Assembly: GCF_003182255.1 (NCBI RefSeq)
Contig: NZ_QGTQ01000013.1
Coordinates: 101,632 to 165,631 of the forward strand
Length of the DNA: 64,000 nucleotides
Direction: 5' to 3'
DNA from: Paenibacillus cellulosilyticus
GTDB taxonomy: Bacteria > Bacillota > Bacilli > Paenibacillales > Paenibacillaceae
The notes beneath the pieces were generated by a model. That model had not been told where the DNA came from and did no database searches. It worked only from the letters and a program-made list of their open reading frames with translations. Below are positions 16,574 to 23,337 of the stretch, piece by piece; position 1 is the stretch's first letter; every line of letters starts with the position of its first letter. A program made the position numbers and the translations under genes.

Positions 16574-17044
16574 CTACTTGACGACAATGGTAGTCTTCAT
16601 ATATTCATGGCCTGTACCGCAGTACTCGTTACACAGCACGAGGTATTCACCCGGCTTATCGAACTTGTGGCTAATATGGCTGACTTCGCCAGGCTCGATC
16701 ATCATGTTAACGTTCGTGCCGACAATCTCGAAGCCATGAACAACATCCGAGCTCGTCACTGTAAAATCAATCGTAGCCCCCACCGGTACTTCCAGTGTTT
16801 GCGGCTCATAGCCGAATGCGTAGGCGATCATAACCGCTTCATATCGGTTGTCGCCCGTCTGCTTCAGGCCTGGGTTGTCGAACGGGGCCGTACTCGTCAC
16901 CTGCGTCGGATCAATCGTATGGTGATGCTCACTCGGTGGTGACATGCCCATACCGAACGCTGTCGCGCCGATAACGACTAAAAATAGTGCGAGCATGGAT
17001 ATGCCGATGCTCAGCCAAATCTTTTCCAGACGATGAACATGCAT
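16574..17044 (-). CDS. cbaB: ba3-type cytochrome c oxidase subunit II
   Basis: 156 residues from the chosen start: one N-terminal membrane helix (IWLSIGISMLALFLVVIGATA) and an extracellular cupredoxin domain that binds the two-copper CuA centre. Ligands are His in DVVHGFEI and the C-terminal CNEYCGTGHEYM (Cys, Glu, Cys, His, Met). It takes electrons from cytochrome c and passes them to subunit I. ATG 17044 has AAGGAG eight bases ahead and gives the family N-terminus MHVHRLEKIW; the longer frame to 17110 overlaps the upstream gene and has no ribosome site. Confidence 0.93.
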   Translation of the reverse strand: MHVHRLEKIWLSIGISMLALFLVVIGATAFGMGMSPPSEHHHTIDPTQVTSTAPFDNPGLKQTGDNRYEAVMIAYAFGYEPQTLEVPVGATIDFTVTSSDVVHGFEIVGTNVNMMIEPGEVSHISHKFDKPGEYLVLCNEYCGTGHEYMKTTIVVK

Positions 17045-17060
17045 GCGATACACTCCTTCT

Positions 17061-17234
17061 CTAATTTCGAGCGATGAATAGTAAGAATACCCCGATCCAG
17101 CTGATGGCAATGAATGCCCCTAGGATTAAGACGGAGACGAATGTGCCAGATAATCCTCCCGGCTCTCTCTTTTCCAGCTCCGCCTTGCTTAGCGCCCCCG
17201 CTTTGTGCTTCTCTTGAGGTCGGATTTCAGTCAT
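17061..17234 (-). CDS. cbaD: Small ba3 oxidase subunit (subunit IIa-like), 57 aa
   Basis: Short gene at the head of the oxidase operon. The product has about 28 polar residues (MTEIRPQEKHKAGALSKAEL) and one membrane helix (FVSVLILGAFIAISWIGVFL) and ends IARN. AGGAGG sits seven bases before the ATG, and the stop is 16 bases before subunit II. Size, topology and place match subunit IIa, which packs against subunits I and II in ba3 oxidases and supplies the missing helix of subunit II. The identification rests on position and topology because such short proteins share little sequence. Confidence 0.8.
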   Translation of the reverse strand: MTEIRPQEKHKAGALSKAELEKREPGGLSGTFVSVLILGAFIAISWIGVFLLFIARN

Positions 17235-17266
17235 GCGATAACCTCCTGTTTGGTTCGGATACTTTC

Positions 17267-17309
17267 ATTGTAGGGCTGCGAGCCTTTGTACACTGTGCGA
17301 AACGTCACA
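17267..17309 (-). promoter_or_regulatory. Fnr-type activated promoter of the cba oxidase operon
   Basis: The box TGTGACGTTTCGCACA (17294-17309, one mismatch to TGTGA-N6-TCACA) is centred at 17301.5. A -10 TACAAT lies at 17267-17272, which puts the start near 17260 and the box at exactly -41.5, the class-II activator position. No good -35 is present, as expected if Fnr is needed. Confidence 0.75.
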
Positions 17310-17323
17310 TGAGTTAAAATTAG

Positions 17324-17440
17324 GGGCTTCGCCCCTTATGACCCCTTGAGTTCTACCCACCCAAACCCTCGGGACCCAACCCACCCTAACCCTCGGGACC
17401 CTACCCACCCAAACCCTCCCTGCTAGGGAGGGCCCCAAGG
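17324..17440. repeat. C-rich intergenic repeat (CCCACCCAAACCCTC units)
   Basis: Three tandem variants of a roughly 25-30-bp unit (TCTACCCACCCAAACCCTC and relatives) end in a CCCTCCCTGCTAGGGAGGG hairpin. A second copy of the same arrangement lies at 57530-57595. A GGGGCTTCGCCCC hairpin precedes it. The 17441-17656 stretch holds a twice-repeated CGCTTTCGTCCCTG segment (about 17495 and 17605) and no gene. Confidence 0.7.
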
Positions 17441-17656
17441 GCGCTGCCCTCTGGACACCCGAAGGACTGGTCTAGATACGCAGGAGCGTCTGCCCGCTTT
17501 CGTCCCTGTGGGACACGCTCCCATATGATCTTGTTTGGCTCTATGGACACTTCTGGTGCATACGTGTTCGGTGTTCGGTGTTCTGCCTCATGCGTGCGTA
17601 TACTCGCTTTCGTCCCTGCGGGACACGCTTAACTTTCTACCGATGCCCCTTGTTAT

Positions 17657-17851
17657 AGCTCTAACGGACATCACGAGCGCTATTGGTCGTTTCTTACAGA
17701 TAATTTACGCTAACGGACCACGGGAGCGCTATTTGGCTATTTTTGAGTAGAATTCGCTCGTTTGACCTTCAATAGTGTCATCTGGGTCCGTTAGGACTGA
17801 GGATTAGGCGATTGCAGCGCATTAGCGTCATCTCAGTCCGTTACAATCCAC
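17657..17851. repeat. Four-site repeat element, copy 1 (CTAACGGAC subtype)
   Basis: Forward units begin at 17661 and 17710; inverted units end at 17794 and 17844. Each unit reads CTAACGGAC, seven variable bases, then RCRCTATT or similar. First unit to last unit is 184 bp. It is duplicated almost perfectly 288 bp downstream; the only differences I found are two adjacent bases (TA versus CC near 17694). Confidence 0.85.
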
Positions 17852-17871
17852 TTCCCCATAGCAATTGAAAG

Positions 17872-17912
17872 GCCGCCTCCAAAGTCTGGTTACAACTTTC
17901 GGGGCGGCTTTA
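17872..17912. terminator. Hairpin between the two tandem four-site repeats
   Basis: Arms GCCGCC..AAAGT and ACTTT..GGCGGC with a 9-base loop are followed by TTTA on the plus strand. No gene ends here, so it is an orphan terminator-like hairpin. A similar right half (TCGGGGCGGCTTTTTT) lies at about 38099-38114 near another repeat copy. Confidence 0.5.
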
Positions 17913-17944
17913 TGGTTCGACCTATAGCGTTCGCTCGCATGCTG

Positions 17945-18139
17945 AGCTCTAACGGACATCACGAGCGCTATTGGTCGTTTCTCCCAGATAATTTACGCTA
18001 ACGGACCACGGGAGCGCTATTTGGCTATTTTTGAGTAGAATTCGCTCGTTTGACCTTCAATAGTGTCATCTGGGTCCGTTAGGACTGAGGATTAGGCGAT
18101 TGCAGCGCATTAGCGTCATCTCAGTCCGTTACAATCCAC
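17945..18139. repeat. Four-site repeat element, copy 2 (tandem duplicate of 17657-17851)
   Basis: 195 bp identical to copy 1 apart from two adjacent bases. Such near identity points to a recent local duplication. Its end is fused to the CACACG simple repeat at 18137-18165. Confidence 0.88.
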
Positions 18140-18165
18140 GCACACGCACACGCACACGCGCACGC
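18137..18165. repeat. Alternating purine-pyrimidine CACACG simple repeat
   Basis: 29 bases alternate strictly between pyrimidine and purine (CGCACA-type hexamers). Such tracts can adopt Z-DNA and slip during replication. It starts exactly at the end of repeat copy 2. Confidence 0.8.
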
Positions 18166-18228
18166 CCGCACGCGCCTCCCACCTTCCCCAAGCTAGCGGC
18201 GGCATGCATCAGCAGCAGCCTAATCACC

Positions 18229-18714
18229 TCACAGCCCGTTGTAGTCAATCTCCTCCATAAGCTTCTCGGTTACGGGGACGATGTTCTCGTCTTCTACGCG
18301 GAAGTGTTCGGTTACGATCATAAGCACCTGCTGGAGCAGACGAAGCCCTTCTTCCGAAGCGGCTCCATCTGCGGTTACTTGCAGGTAGGATTCGTAGAAC
18401 TGAATCGCGATCAAGCCATCCTGCTCCAGTACGGCGACGGGACCGATCCCGCCGCCGCATATGGCAGATTTGGCCAGTGGGAAGATCGTCTGCCGTTCGC
18501 AATGCAAATGCTTTTGCCAGTCCTGCATGAACGAGACGAACAGTTCCCTTACTTCGCGGTGGTGGTCATCCCAGGCAGCGTAATTGTAATTACCCGGATG
18601 CCAATTGATTAGCATGCACAGCTCCCTTAATCGGACGGATAGCGCCTGGTGCTCTTCCTTCCATTGATCATAGGTGAGGTACAGGTCGAGCAGCGGGGAA
18701 TTCGTTCGCTCCAT
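18229..18714 (-). CDS. Hemerythrin-like (HHE domain) protein
   Basis: 161 residues forming a four-helix bundle with the spaced His/Glu ligands of a di-iron site: KEEHQAL (about 20), HLHCERQTIFP (about 68-78), LEQDGLI (about 96) and TEHFRVEDENIVP (about 136). The proposed roles for this family are O2, NO or iron handling in the cytoplasm. It starts 30 bases after the DoxX gene on the same strand and probably shares its message; it sits in the Fnr-linked respiratory cluster, which fits an oxygen or NO role. Confidence 0.82.
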   Translation of the reverse strand: MERTNSPLLDLYLTYDQWKEEHQALSVRLRELCMLINWHPGNYNYAAWDDHHREVRELFVSFMQDWQKHLHCERQTIFPLAKSAICGGGIGPVAVLEQDGLIAIQFYESYLQVTADGAASEEGLRLLQQVLMIVTEHFRVEDENIVPVTEKLMEEIDYNGL

Positions 18715-18744
18715 CAGGTATCGTCCTCCTTAAGGTGCTTCCCA

Positions 18745-19290
18745 TTATTTCAGAACAATTCTGCCCGTGCCGACTTCTTCTACTTCTTTACGATCACGAT
18801 GCGTCAGTTTCGCCCAATATTTGCCGATGAGCGGCAGCAGATATGCATCAAGTCCGAAGCGTCCTGCGTTCGTACCAGCCGTGAAGACGATGAATCCAAT
18901 GACGATCAGCCAAGGGTTCGTGCTTACCGTACCTGCCAGAAGGAACAACGTATTGAGCATGATGCCGAAAAATCCAGCAATCAATGTCAGACCACCAACG
19001 ATGAGTCCAAGTCCAATCAGAAACTCGCCAAGCGGGATCATAATGTTAATGAGCTTCACATTCGGCAGTGCAAAATGCTCAATGAAATACGTGTAGTTCG
19101 GATAGAGCAGTTCACCTGTCGTTTTGTCCGCCAACGGTGTTTTGACCGCGTTATTCAGGAAGCCCGAAGCATCGAATCCACCCGTCAGCTTGTGCCAGCC
19201 CGGCTCCAGCCATTTCCACCCCAGATAGATTCTAATCAATGTAACGATAGCTGCAGCCCACACATTTTGTTTGTACCATTTCATAGCCAT
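18745..19290 (-). CDS. DoxX-family membrane protein
   Basis: About 181 residues with four membrane helices (for example IVTLIRIYLGWKWLEPGWHK near the N-terminus, KLINIMIPLGEFLIGLGLIV in the middle). The LGWKWLEPGWHKL and GEFLIGLGL segments are typical of DoxX/thiosulfate:quinone oxidoreductase small-subunit relatives, which may link sulfur or redox chemistry to quinones. I prefer ATG 19290 (AGGAG nine bases ahead) over 19299, which abuts the ribosome site. An Fnr-type box lies upstream and the hemerythrin-like gene follows. Confidence 0.82.
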   Translation of the reverse strand: MAMKWYKQNVWAAAIVTLIRIYLGWKWLEPGWHKLTGGFDASGFLNNAVKTPLADKTTGELLYPNYTYFIEHFALPNVKLINIMIPLGEFLIGLGLIVGGLTLIAGFFGIMLNTLFLLAGTVSTNPWLIVIGFIVFTAGTNAGRFGLDAYLLPLIGKYWAKLTHRDRKEVEEVGTGRIVLK

Positions 19291-19328
19291 AATCGGCATC
19301 TCCTCTCGAATATCCCATTCTATTTTAT

Positions 19329-19344
19329 TGTGAAAAAAATCACG
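19329..19344 (-). promoter_or_regulatory. Fnr-type box upstream of the DoxX gene
   Basis: TGTGAAAAAAATCACG fits TGTGA-N6-TCAC(A/G). It is centred about 46 bp upstream of the start codon. No matching -10 at the -41.5 position is clear, so its mode of action is uncertain. Confidence 0.55.
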
Positions 19345-19355
19345 TACTACCCTTT

Positions 19356-19404
19356 GAAAAAGCGCCCGCCTCGGAAGCTGCTCCTTCCATCTAGTAGACG
19401 GGCG
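19356..19404 (-). terminator. Terminator of the cupredoxin gene
   Basis: CGCCCG arms (19363-19368, 19399-19404) with a long loop, followed on the minus strand by CTTTTTC, about 20 bp past the stop at 19425. Confidence 0.6.
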
Positions 19405-19424
19405 ATTTCGGCGATCCGCTGATC

Positions 19425-19823
19425 TTATTGAACGATCAGTTTACCCGTCATCTTCGCATGGCCGCCACCGCACATGATCGAGCAATGGAACTCGAACTCG
19501 CCTGCTTTGTCCGCCACGAACGTTACCGTCTGGTCGCCTTTAATTTCTTGATCGTAGCCCGACAGCTCGATTCCGTGATTGCCCTGGCTGTTCTTCAGCG
19601 TGATTGTCACAGTGTCGCCCTTGTTGACTTTAATTTCAGGCTGATCGAACTCAAAGTTCTTCGCTTCAATCGTAATTGCCTTCGTTGCCCCTGTTCCTTC
19701 GGACACCGCAGTGGAAGTGGTTGCTGCTGTGGAATCTTTCGTATCTTTGTCGCCGCCCCCGCAGCCAGTCATCGTCAATGCAATCGTGAGCACGATGCCC
19801 AGAGTCACTACCCATTTATTCAT
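19425..19823 (-). CDS. CuA-like cupredoxin lipoprotein
   Basis: 132 residues: a lipobox (LTMTGC, Cys about 21), a Ser/Thr linker and a cupredoxin domain. The C-terminal ligand loop FHCSIMCGGGHAKM (CxxxCxxxHxxM, about 112-125) and the upstream His in GNHGIEL match the ligand set of the dinuclear CuA site of oxidase subunit II; the usual Glu between the cysteines is Met. It has no membrane helix beyond the lipid anchor. It may carry electrons or copper to the ba3 oxidase. It is divergent from fnr and has its own Fnr-type promoter. Confidence 0.82.
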   Translation of the reverse strand: MNKWVVTLGIVLTIALTMTGCGGGDKDTKDSTAATTSTAVSEGTGATKAITIEAKNFEFDQPEIKVNKGDTVTITLKNSQGNHGIELSGYDQEIKGDQTVTFVADKAGEFEFHCSIMCGGGHAKMTGKLIVQ

Positions 19824-19856
19824 TGTGGAGTCCTCCTTCGTTTCGGTTACAGGTCC

Positions 19857-19899
19857 ATCATAATCCGTTCCATCGGTTTATTATGTGATTTCTATCACA
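19857..19899 (-). promoter_or_regulatory. Fnr-type activated promoter of the cupredoxin gene
   Basis: TGTGATTTCTATCACA (19884-19899) is a full match to TGTGA-N6-TCACA. A -10 TATGAT lies at 19857-19862. The start would be at about 19850, which places the box at -41.5. Confidence 0.78.
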
Positions 19900-19953
19900 T
19901 ATTTAGGGATTACACAATTTTGACAAATTTCGATCGACTCCCCTATGCCTAAG

Positions 19954-19969
19954 TGTGATTTTCATCACG
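19954..19969 (+). promoter_or_regulatory. Fnr-type box upstream of fnr
   Basis: TGTGATTTTCATCACG fits the Fnr consensus with one end mismatch. A weak -10 (CTTAAT, 19992-19997) would place it near -42, so positive autoregulation is plausible. Confidence 0.6.
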
Positions 19970-20076
19970 AAAATAGTGGTAATTCTTATCCCTTAATCAG
20001 GAAGTTCCCCGATTACGAATCCGTGCCGCTGCCTTACAATTTAAGTATCAGCTATATAAAAGGGGTGCCGATCGTT

Positions 20077-20829
20077 ATGAATAAACTAGCGATTAATTAT
20101 AAACAACCTATCGTAGAACGGACAGAAAGTCCTCTTCGCATGGATCGCTTCTTCACGAAGGAGCAGTTCACTCGTCTGGAAGAGCTCATGTATCCGAGAC
20201 GGGCTGAGGCTGGCAGCTATCTATTCTGGGAAGGCGAGCCAACAGGCAAGCTCTACTATATACATTCGGGCAAAGTGAAGCTTCGCAAGTCGACGGAGGA
20301 AGGCAAAGATTTCATTCTATCGATTCTGCAGGCAGGCGATATCGTATTCGAGCCGGAGGACGGCATGCGGACCGTTCATAGCTTCAGTGCGGAAGTAATG
20401 GAAGAGGCGGAGCTGGGAGTTATCCAATGGAGCGACCTTGAGATTCTACTCTATCGGCACGGTGATTTGGCAGTCCGTTTCTTGAACTGGGTCGGGCTCA
20501 TGCACCGTGTAACCGATTCGAAATTCCGTGATTTGCTGCTGTTCGGCAAGCCTGGCGCACTCGCTTCGACGCTCATCCGTTTGACCAATACGTATGGCGC
20601 TCCTTGTGCAGACGGCATTCTTATTACGCTCAAGCTAACGAACACGGAGCTGGCTGATTTCATCGGCACGACACGCGAAAGCGTGAACCGGATGCTCAAT
20701 GCCCTTAAGGACGAAGGCACGATCGACATTCGCAAAGGCCGGATTGTCGTCCTCAAGCTGAACGCCCTTCGGCAAATTTGCAAGTGCCCGGATTGCCCTG
20801 CATGCCCGAAGGAAGTATGCCGGATCTGA
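20077..20829 (+). CDS. fnr: Fnr-type anaerobic transcription regulator (Crp/Fnr family)
   Basis: 250 residues. An N-terminal cyclic-nucleotide-type beta roll (about 25-140, SYLFWEGEPTGKLYYIHSG) is followed by the dimer helix and a winged helix-turn-helix (about 190-225, LTNTELADFIGTTRESVNRM). The C-terminus carries a cysteine cluster (CKCPDCPACPKEVC), the place where Bacillus Fnr binds its oxygen-labile iron-sulfur cluster; E. coli Fnr has its cysteines at the N-terminus. It activates respiratory genes when oxygen falls. ATG 20077 gives a normal length; GTG 20065 is an alternative. Four Fnr-type boxes in the neighbourhood mark its likely local regulon. Confidence 0.88.
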   Translation: MNKLAINYKQPIVERTESPLRMDRFFTKEQFTRLEELMYPRRAEAGSYLFWEGEPTGKLYYIHSGKVKLRKSTEEGKDFILSILQAGDIVFEPEDGMRTVHSFSAEVMEEAELGVIQWSDLEILLYRHGDLAVRFLNWVGLMHRVTDSKFRDLLLFGKPGALASTLIRLTNTYGAPCADGILITLKLTNTELADFIGTTRESVNRMLNALKDEGTIDIRKGRIVVLKLNALRQICKCPDCPACPKEVCRI

Positions 20830-20855
20830 TACCGCATATATTCGTCTACGAAAAA

Positions 20856-20909
20856 AAGGCTATCCAGCGCCGCAGCCGTTACCGGTCTGTTCATCGCTGA
20901 GATAGCCTT
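20856..20909. terminator. Terminator after fnr and after the chemoreceptor remnant
   Basis: AAGGCTATC (20856-20864) pairs with GATAGCCTT (20901-20909) across a long loop. The plus strand continues GTTTATTT and the minus strand has seven Ts, so it can serve both directions. Confidence 0.6.
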
Positions 20910-20918
20910 GTTTATTTG

Positions 20919-21068
20919 CTACAGCAATGCCGTCTGTGTGTTCAGCTTCTCCGCCGTCTGGTCAGCAATTTCCTTCACGAGCGACGTGATGCCCTTCATC
21001 TGATCGAGCGATTGCTTGAGATCGCCTACGAAGTCGTTCATCCGCTTCATGCTGTCGGACACATTGCC
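20919..21068 (-). pseudogene. Remnant of a methyl-accepting chemotaxis protein
   Basis: About 49 codons resemble part of a chemoreceptor signalling domain (SDSMKRMNDFVGDLKQSLDQ, then MKGITSLVKEIADQT). The usual continuation ([16 protein letters not shown]) is missing; the frame drifts to AEKLNTQTALL and stops. A TGA directly precedes the conserved part, so the N-terminus is also gone. The fragment still lies upstream of a terminator. Confidence 0.6.
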
Positions 21069-21084
21069 TCACGCCCATATAAAA

Positions 21085-21113
21085 GCCAGCCGCCGAATCC
21101 ATCGGCCGCTGGC
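21085..21113 (-). terminator. Terminator of the second DoxX-like gene
   Basis: GCCAGC..CCGA / TCGG..GCTGGC hairpin followed on the minus strand by TTTTATAT, 20 bp past the stop at 21134. Confidence 0.75.
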
Positions 21114-21133
21114 ATAATTACAGCACCATTCCA

Positions 21134-21580
21134 TTAGTTGAACAATGGGGACGCCAGCACAACAACAGTCAGGAATATAATCTGAATGAGCGTCCTTACC
21201 GGCAGCGATGGTACGGGCCTGCCGCTGAGCGTAAGCTTGTGACGAGCCGCGTATATATTCGCCGGGAACATCGCGATGAGCAGCAGCACAAGGCCAATCG
21301 ATGCGTAGAGCGAAAGTGCTGGGATCATAATCCCAATCGCGCCAGCGATTTCGAGATAGCCAGTAATCGACACGATCCGACCAGGCTGCGGAAAAGCTGG
21401 CGGCACCATCCGCACCAGGTCTTTGCGCTTCGCTCCCCAATGGGCGGAAGCCGTCAACAGCAGCATAATCGCAACGGCCGCCTGCAGTGTGGTATGCCAC
21501 TCATCAAAATACGAAGCGCCAAGCAGACCGATCACACGAAACAACGCCCACGACACGATCAACGCAATTAACGGTATCAA
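21134..21580 (-). CDS. DoxX-like four-helix membrane protein
   Basis: About 148 residues and four membrane helices. Motifs AHWGAKRKDLVRMVPPAFPQ, SITGYLEIAGAIGIMIP and AMFPANIYAA are typical of the DoxX/MauE-like group of small membrane proteins found in many Bacillales. Its role is unknown; relatives are linked to redox and quinone metabolism. I chose TTG 21580 because AAGGAGG sits eight bases ahead; the longer frame to 21619 has no ribosome site. It is a single-gene unit. The 21581-21858 interval shows no gene. Confidence 0.78.
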   Translation of the reverse strand: MIPLIALIVSWALFRVIGLLGASYFDEWHTTLQAAVAIMLLLTASAHWGAKRKDLVRMVPPAFPQPGRIVSITGYLEIAGAIGIMIPALSLYASIGLVLLLIAMFPANIYAARHKLTLSGRPVPSLPVRTLIQIIFLTVVVLASPLFN

Positions 21581-21858
21581 TGCGCTCCCCTCCTTCACGC
21601 TGATGCCTCCATCATACAAACGTAAGGAGCGGAATATGTCCGTTTCCGTTCTTTATCTGCAATCTAGCAGAATACGACATTGTTCGATATAATCGTAATG
21701 ATTTGGTATATATTTGGAGTTTACCCGTTAGACAAACGTGTATAGACCTCGAATAATCCCTCATATTCTATTTCATAGAGGGAACGAATGGAATCCAGAC
21801 AGGGCAAGCAACCGTTCATGCAAGAAATGCCACAATAAGACACTAAACGGAGGTATGT

Positions 21859-23337
21859 ATGGACCGGACATTTTCGATTTCGCAATACCCTGATGTAAAG
21901 GCTGTGACCAGCCAGCTGGACCGATTGATTCAATTGCCGATCTATTCCATTAAGCCTGAAGTATTGAAGCGTTATGAACAGGAGTATTTCGCGGCAAAAT
22001 GCACAAAGTCCAAAGAAATGATCGACGAAGCGGTCGGCATCATTCCCGGCGGTGTTCAGCACAACCTAGCCTTCAACCATCCGTTCCCATTAGTGTTCAC
22101 CAAAGCTGAAGGCGCTTACTTGTACGATATTGACGGCAATCGCTACTATGATTTCCTGCAGGCTGGCGGCCCTACGGTACTTGGCAGCAATCCGATTGAA
22201 GTTCGTGAGAAAGTCATCGAGCTGTTGAATGACTGCGGTCCATCAACAGGTCTGTTCCATGAATACGAATATAAGCTCGGCCGCAAAATCGCAGACAGCA
22301 TCGAGTCCGTCGACATGTTCCGTATGCTCGGATCAGGGACCGAAGCATGCATGGCCGCAATTCGCGTCGCGCGGCTCGCAACGAAGCACAAGAACATCAT
22401 TAAGATGGGCGGCGCCTATCATGGCTGGAGTGACCAGCTTGCCTACGGCATCCGCATCCCAGGCTCCAAGTGGACGCAGGCGCATGGCGTTCCACGGTAT
22501 GTTTTCAAGCATACGCAGGAATTTTTCCCGAATGACTTGAACGATCTGGAGCGGAAGCTCCGCTTCAACAAGCTGCGCGGCGGTACGGCTGCCGTTATGA
22601 TCGAGCCAGTTGGTCCTGAGAGCGGCACGCGGCTTGTCGATTATGAATTCAACAAAGGGGTCGAACAGCTGTGCCGAAAGTACGGCGCATTGCTCATTTT
22701 CGACGAGGTAGTTACTGCATTCCGTATCGGGATGTCTGGTGCACAGGGCTATTACGGGGTTTCCCCTGACCTGACCGTATTCGGTAAGGTGGTTGCTGGC
22801 GGTTACCCAGCAGCCGGCGGACTTGGCGGCAAGAAAGAATATATGAAGTATCTAGGTGCAGGCATCGGTGGAGGCGGCAAAAAAGCGATGGTCGGCGGAA
22901 CGATGGCGGCGAACCCGCTAAGCTGCGTAGCTGGCTACTATACGTTGTGCGAGATTGAACGTACAGGTGCGATTCAGAAGTCCGGCCGAATGGCCGATCG
23001 TCTCACCGCTGGGTTACAACAACTCATCGCCAAATACAACCTGCCATTCGTCGCATTCAACCAAGGCTCCATCTGCCACTTGGAGACGGTTGGCACGATG
23101 CATTTCGCCATCGATTGGATGAAGCCATGGCAAATTCCACATGTACTGAAGGAAACGTCCAAGCGCAAGCGCGAAATGGAACACATGGGCGCGGCTTATA
23201 TGGCGGAAGGCATCGTCACGCTGGCGGGCAGCCGGATGTACACGAGCGGTGCGTATACGGAAGAAATGATTGATGATGCGCTCGTCCGGTTCGATCGTGT
23301 ATTTGCCAATGTGGCAGAATTGCAGGCACACCAATGA
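21859..23337 (+). CDS. Class-III PLP aminotransferase (glutamate-1-semialdehyde aminomutase-like)
   Basis: 492 residues. The fold is that of class-III aminotransferases: PGGVQHNLAFNHPFPLVFTK near 65-84, SGTEACMAAIRVAR (phosphate cup, about 158), GAYHGWSDQL (PLP-stacking His), IFDEVVTAFR (Asp for the pyridine N, about 280) and the catalytic Lys in TVFGKVVAGGYPAAG (about 310). It resembles HemL but has about 60 extra N-terminal residues and sits with sugar genes, so it is probably a catabolic transaminase or aminomutase rather than the tetrapyrrole enzyme. It starts an operon; its stop overlaps the next start (ATGA at 23334). Confidence 0.88.
   Translation: MDRTFSISQYPDVKAVTSQLDRLIQLPIYSIKPEVLKRYEQEYFAAKCTKSKEMIDEAVGIIPGGVQHNLAFNHPFPLVFTKAEGAYLYDIDGNRYYDFLQAGGPTVLGSNPIEVREKVIELLNDCGPSTGLFHEYEYKLGRKIADSIESVDMFRMLGSGTEACMAAIRVARLATKHKNIIKMGGAYHGWSDQLAYGIRIPGSKWTQAHGVPRYVFKHTQEFFPNDLNDLERKLRFNKLRGGTAAVMIEPVGPESGTRLVDYEFNKGVEQLCRKYGALLIFDEVVTAFRIGMSGAQGYYGVSPDLTVFGKVVAGGYPAAGGLGGKKEYMKYLGAGIGGGGKKAMVGGTMAANPLSCVAGYYTLCEIERTGAIQKSGRMADRLTAGLQQLIAKYNLPFVAFNQGSICHLETVGTMHFAIDWMKPWQIPHVLKETSKRKREMEHMGAAYMAEGIVTLAGSRMYTSGAYTEEMIDDALVRFDRVFANVAELQAHQ

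Noticed and set aside
17657..18139. CRISPR-like array suggested by repeated units
   Set aside because: The units occur in forward and inverted orientation at 50-bp spacing with related intervening sequence, not as direct repeats with unique spacers, and no cas genes are present.
21859..23337. hemL (tetrapyrrole synthesis)
   Set aside because: The class-III fold is shared, but the longer N-terminus and the operon with aldolase, transporter and sugar kinase point to catabolism.
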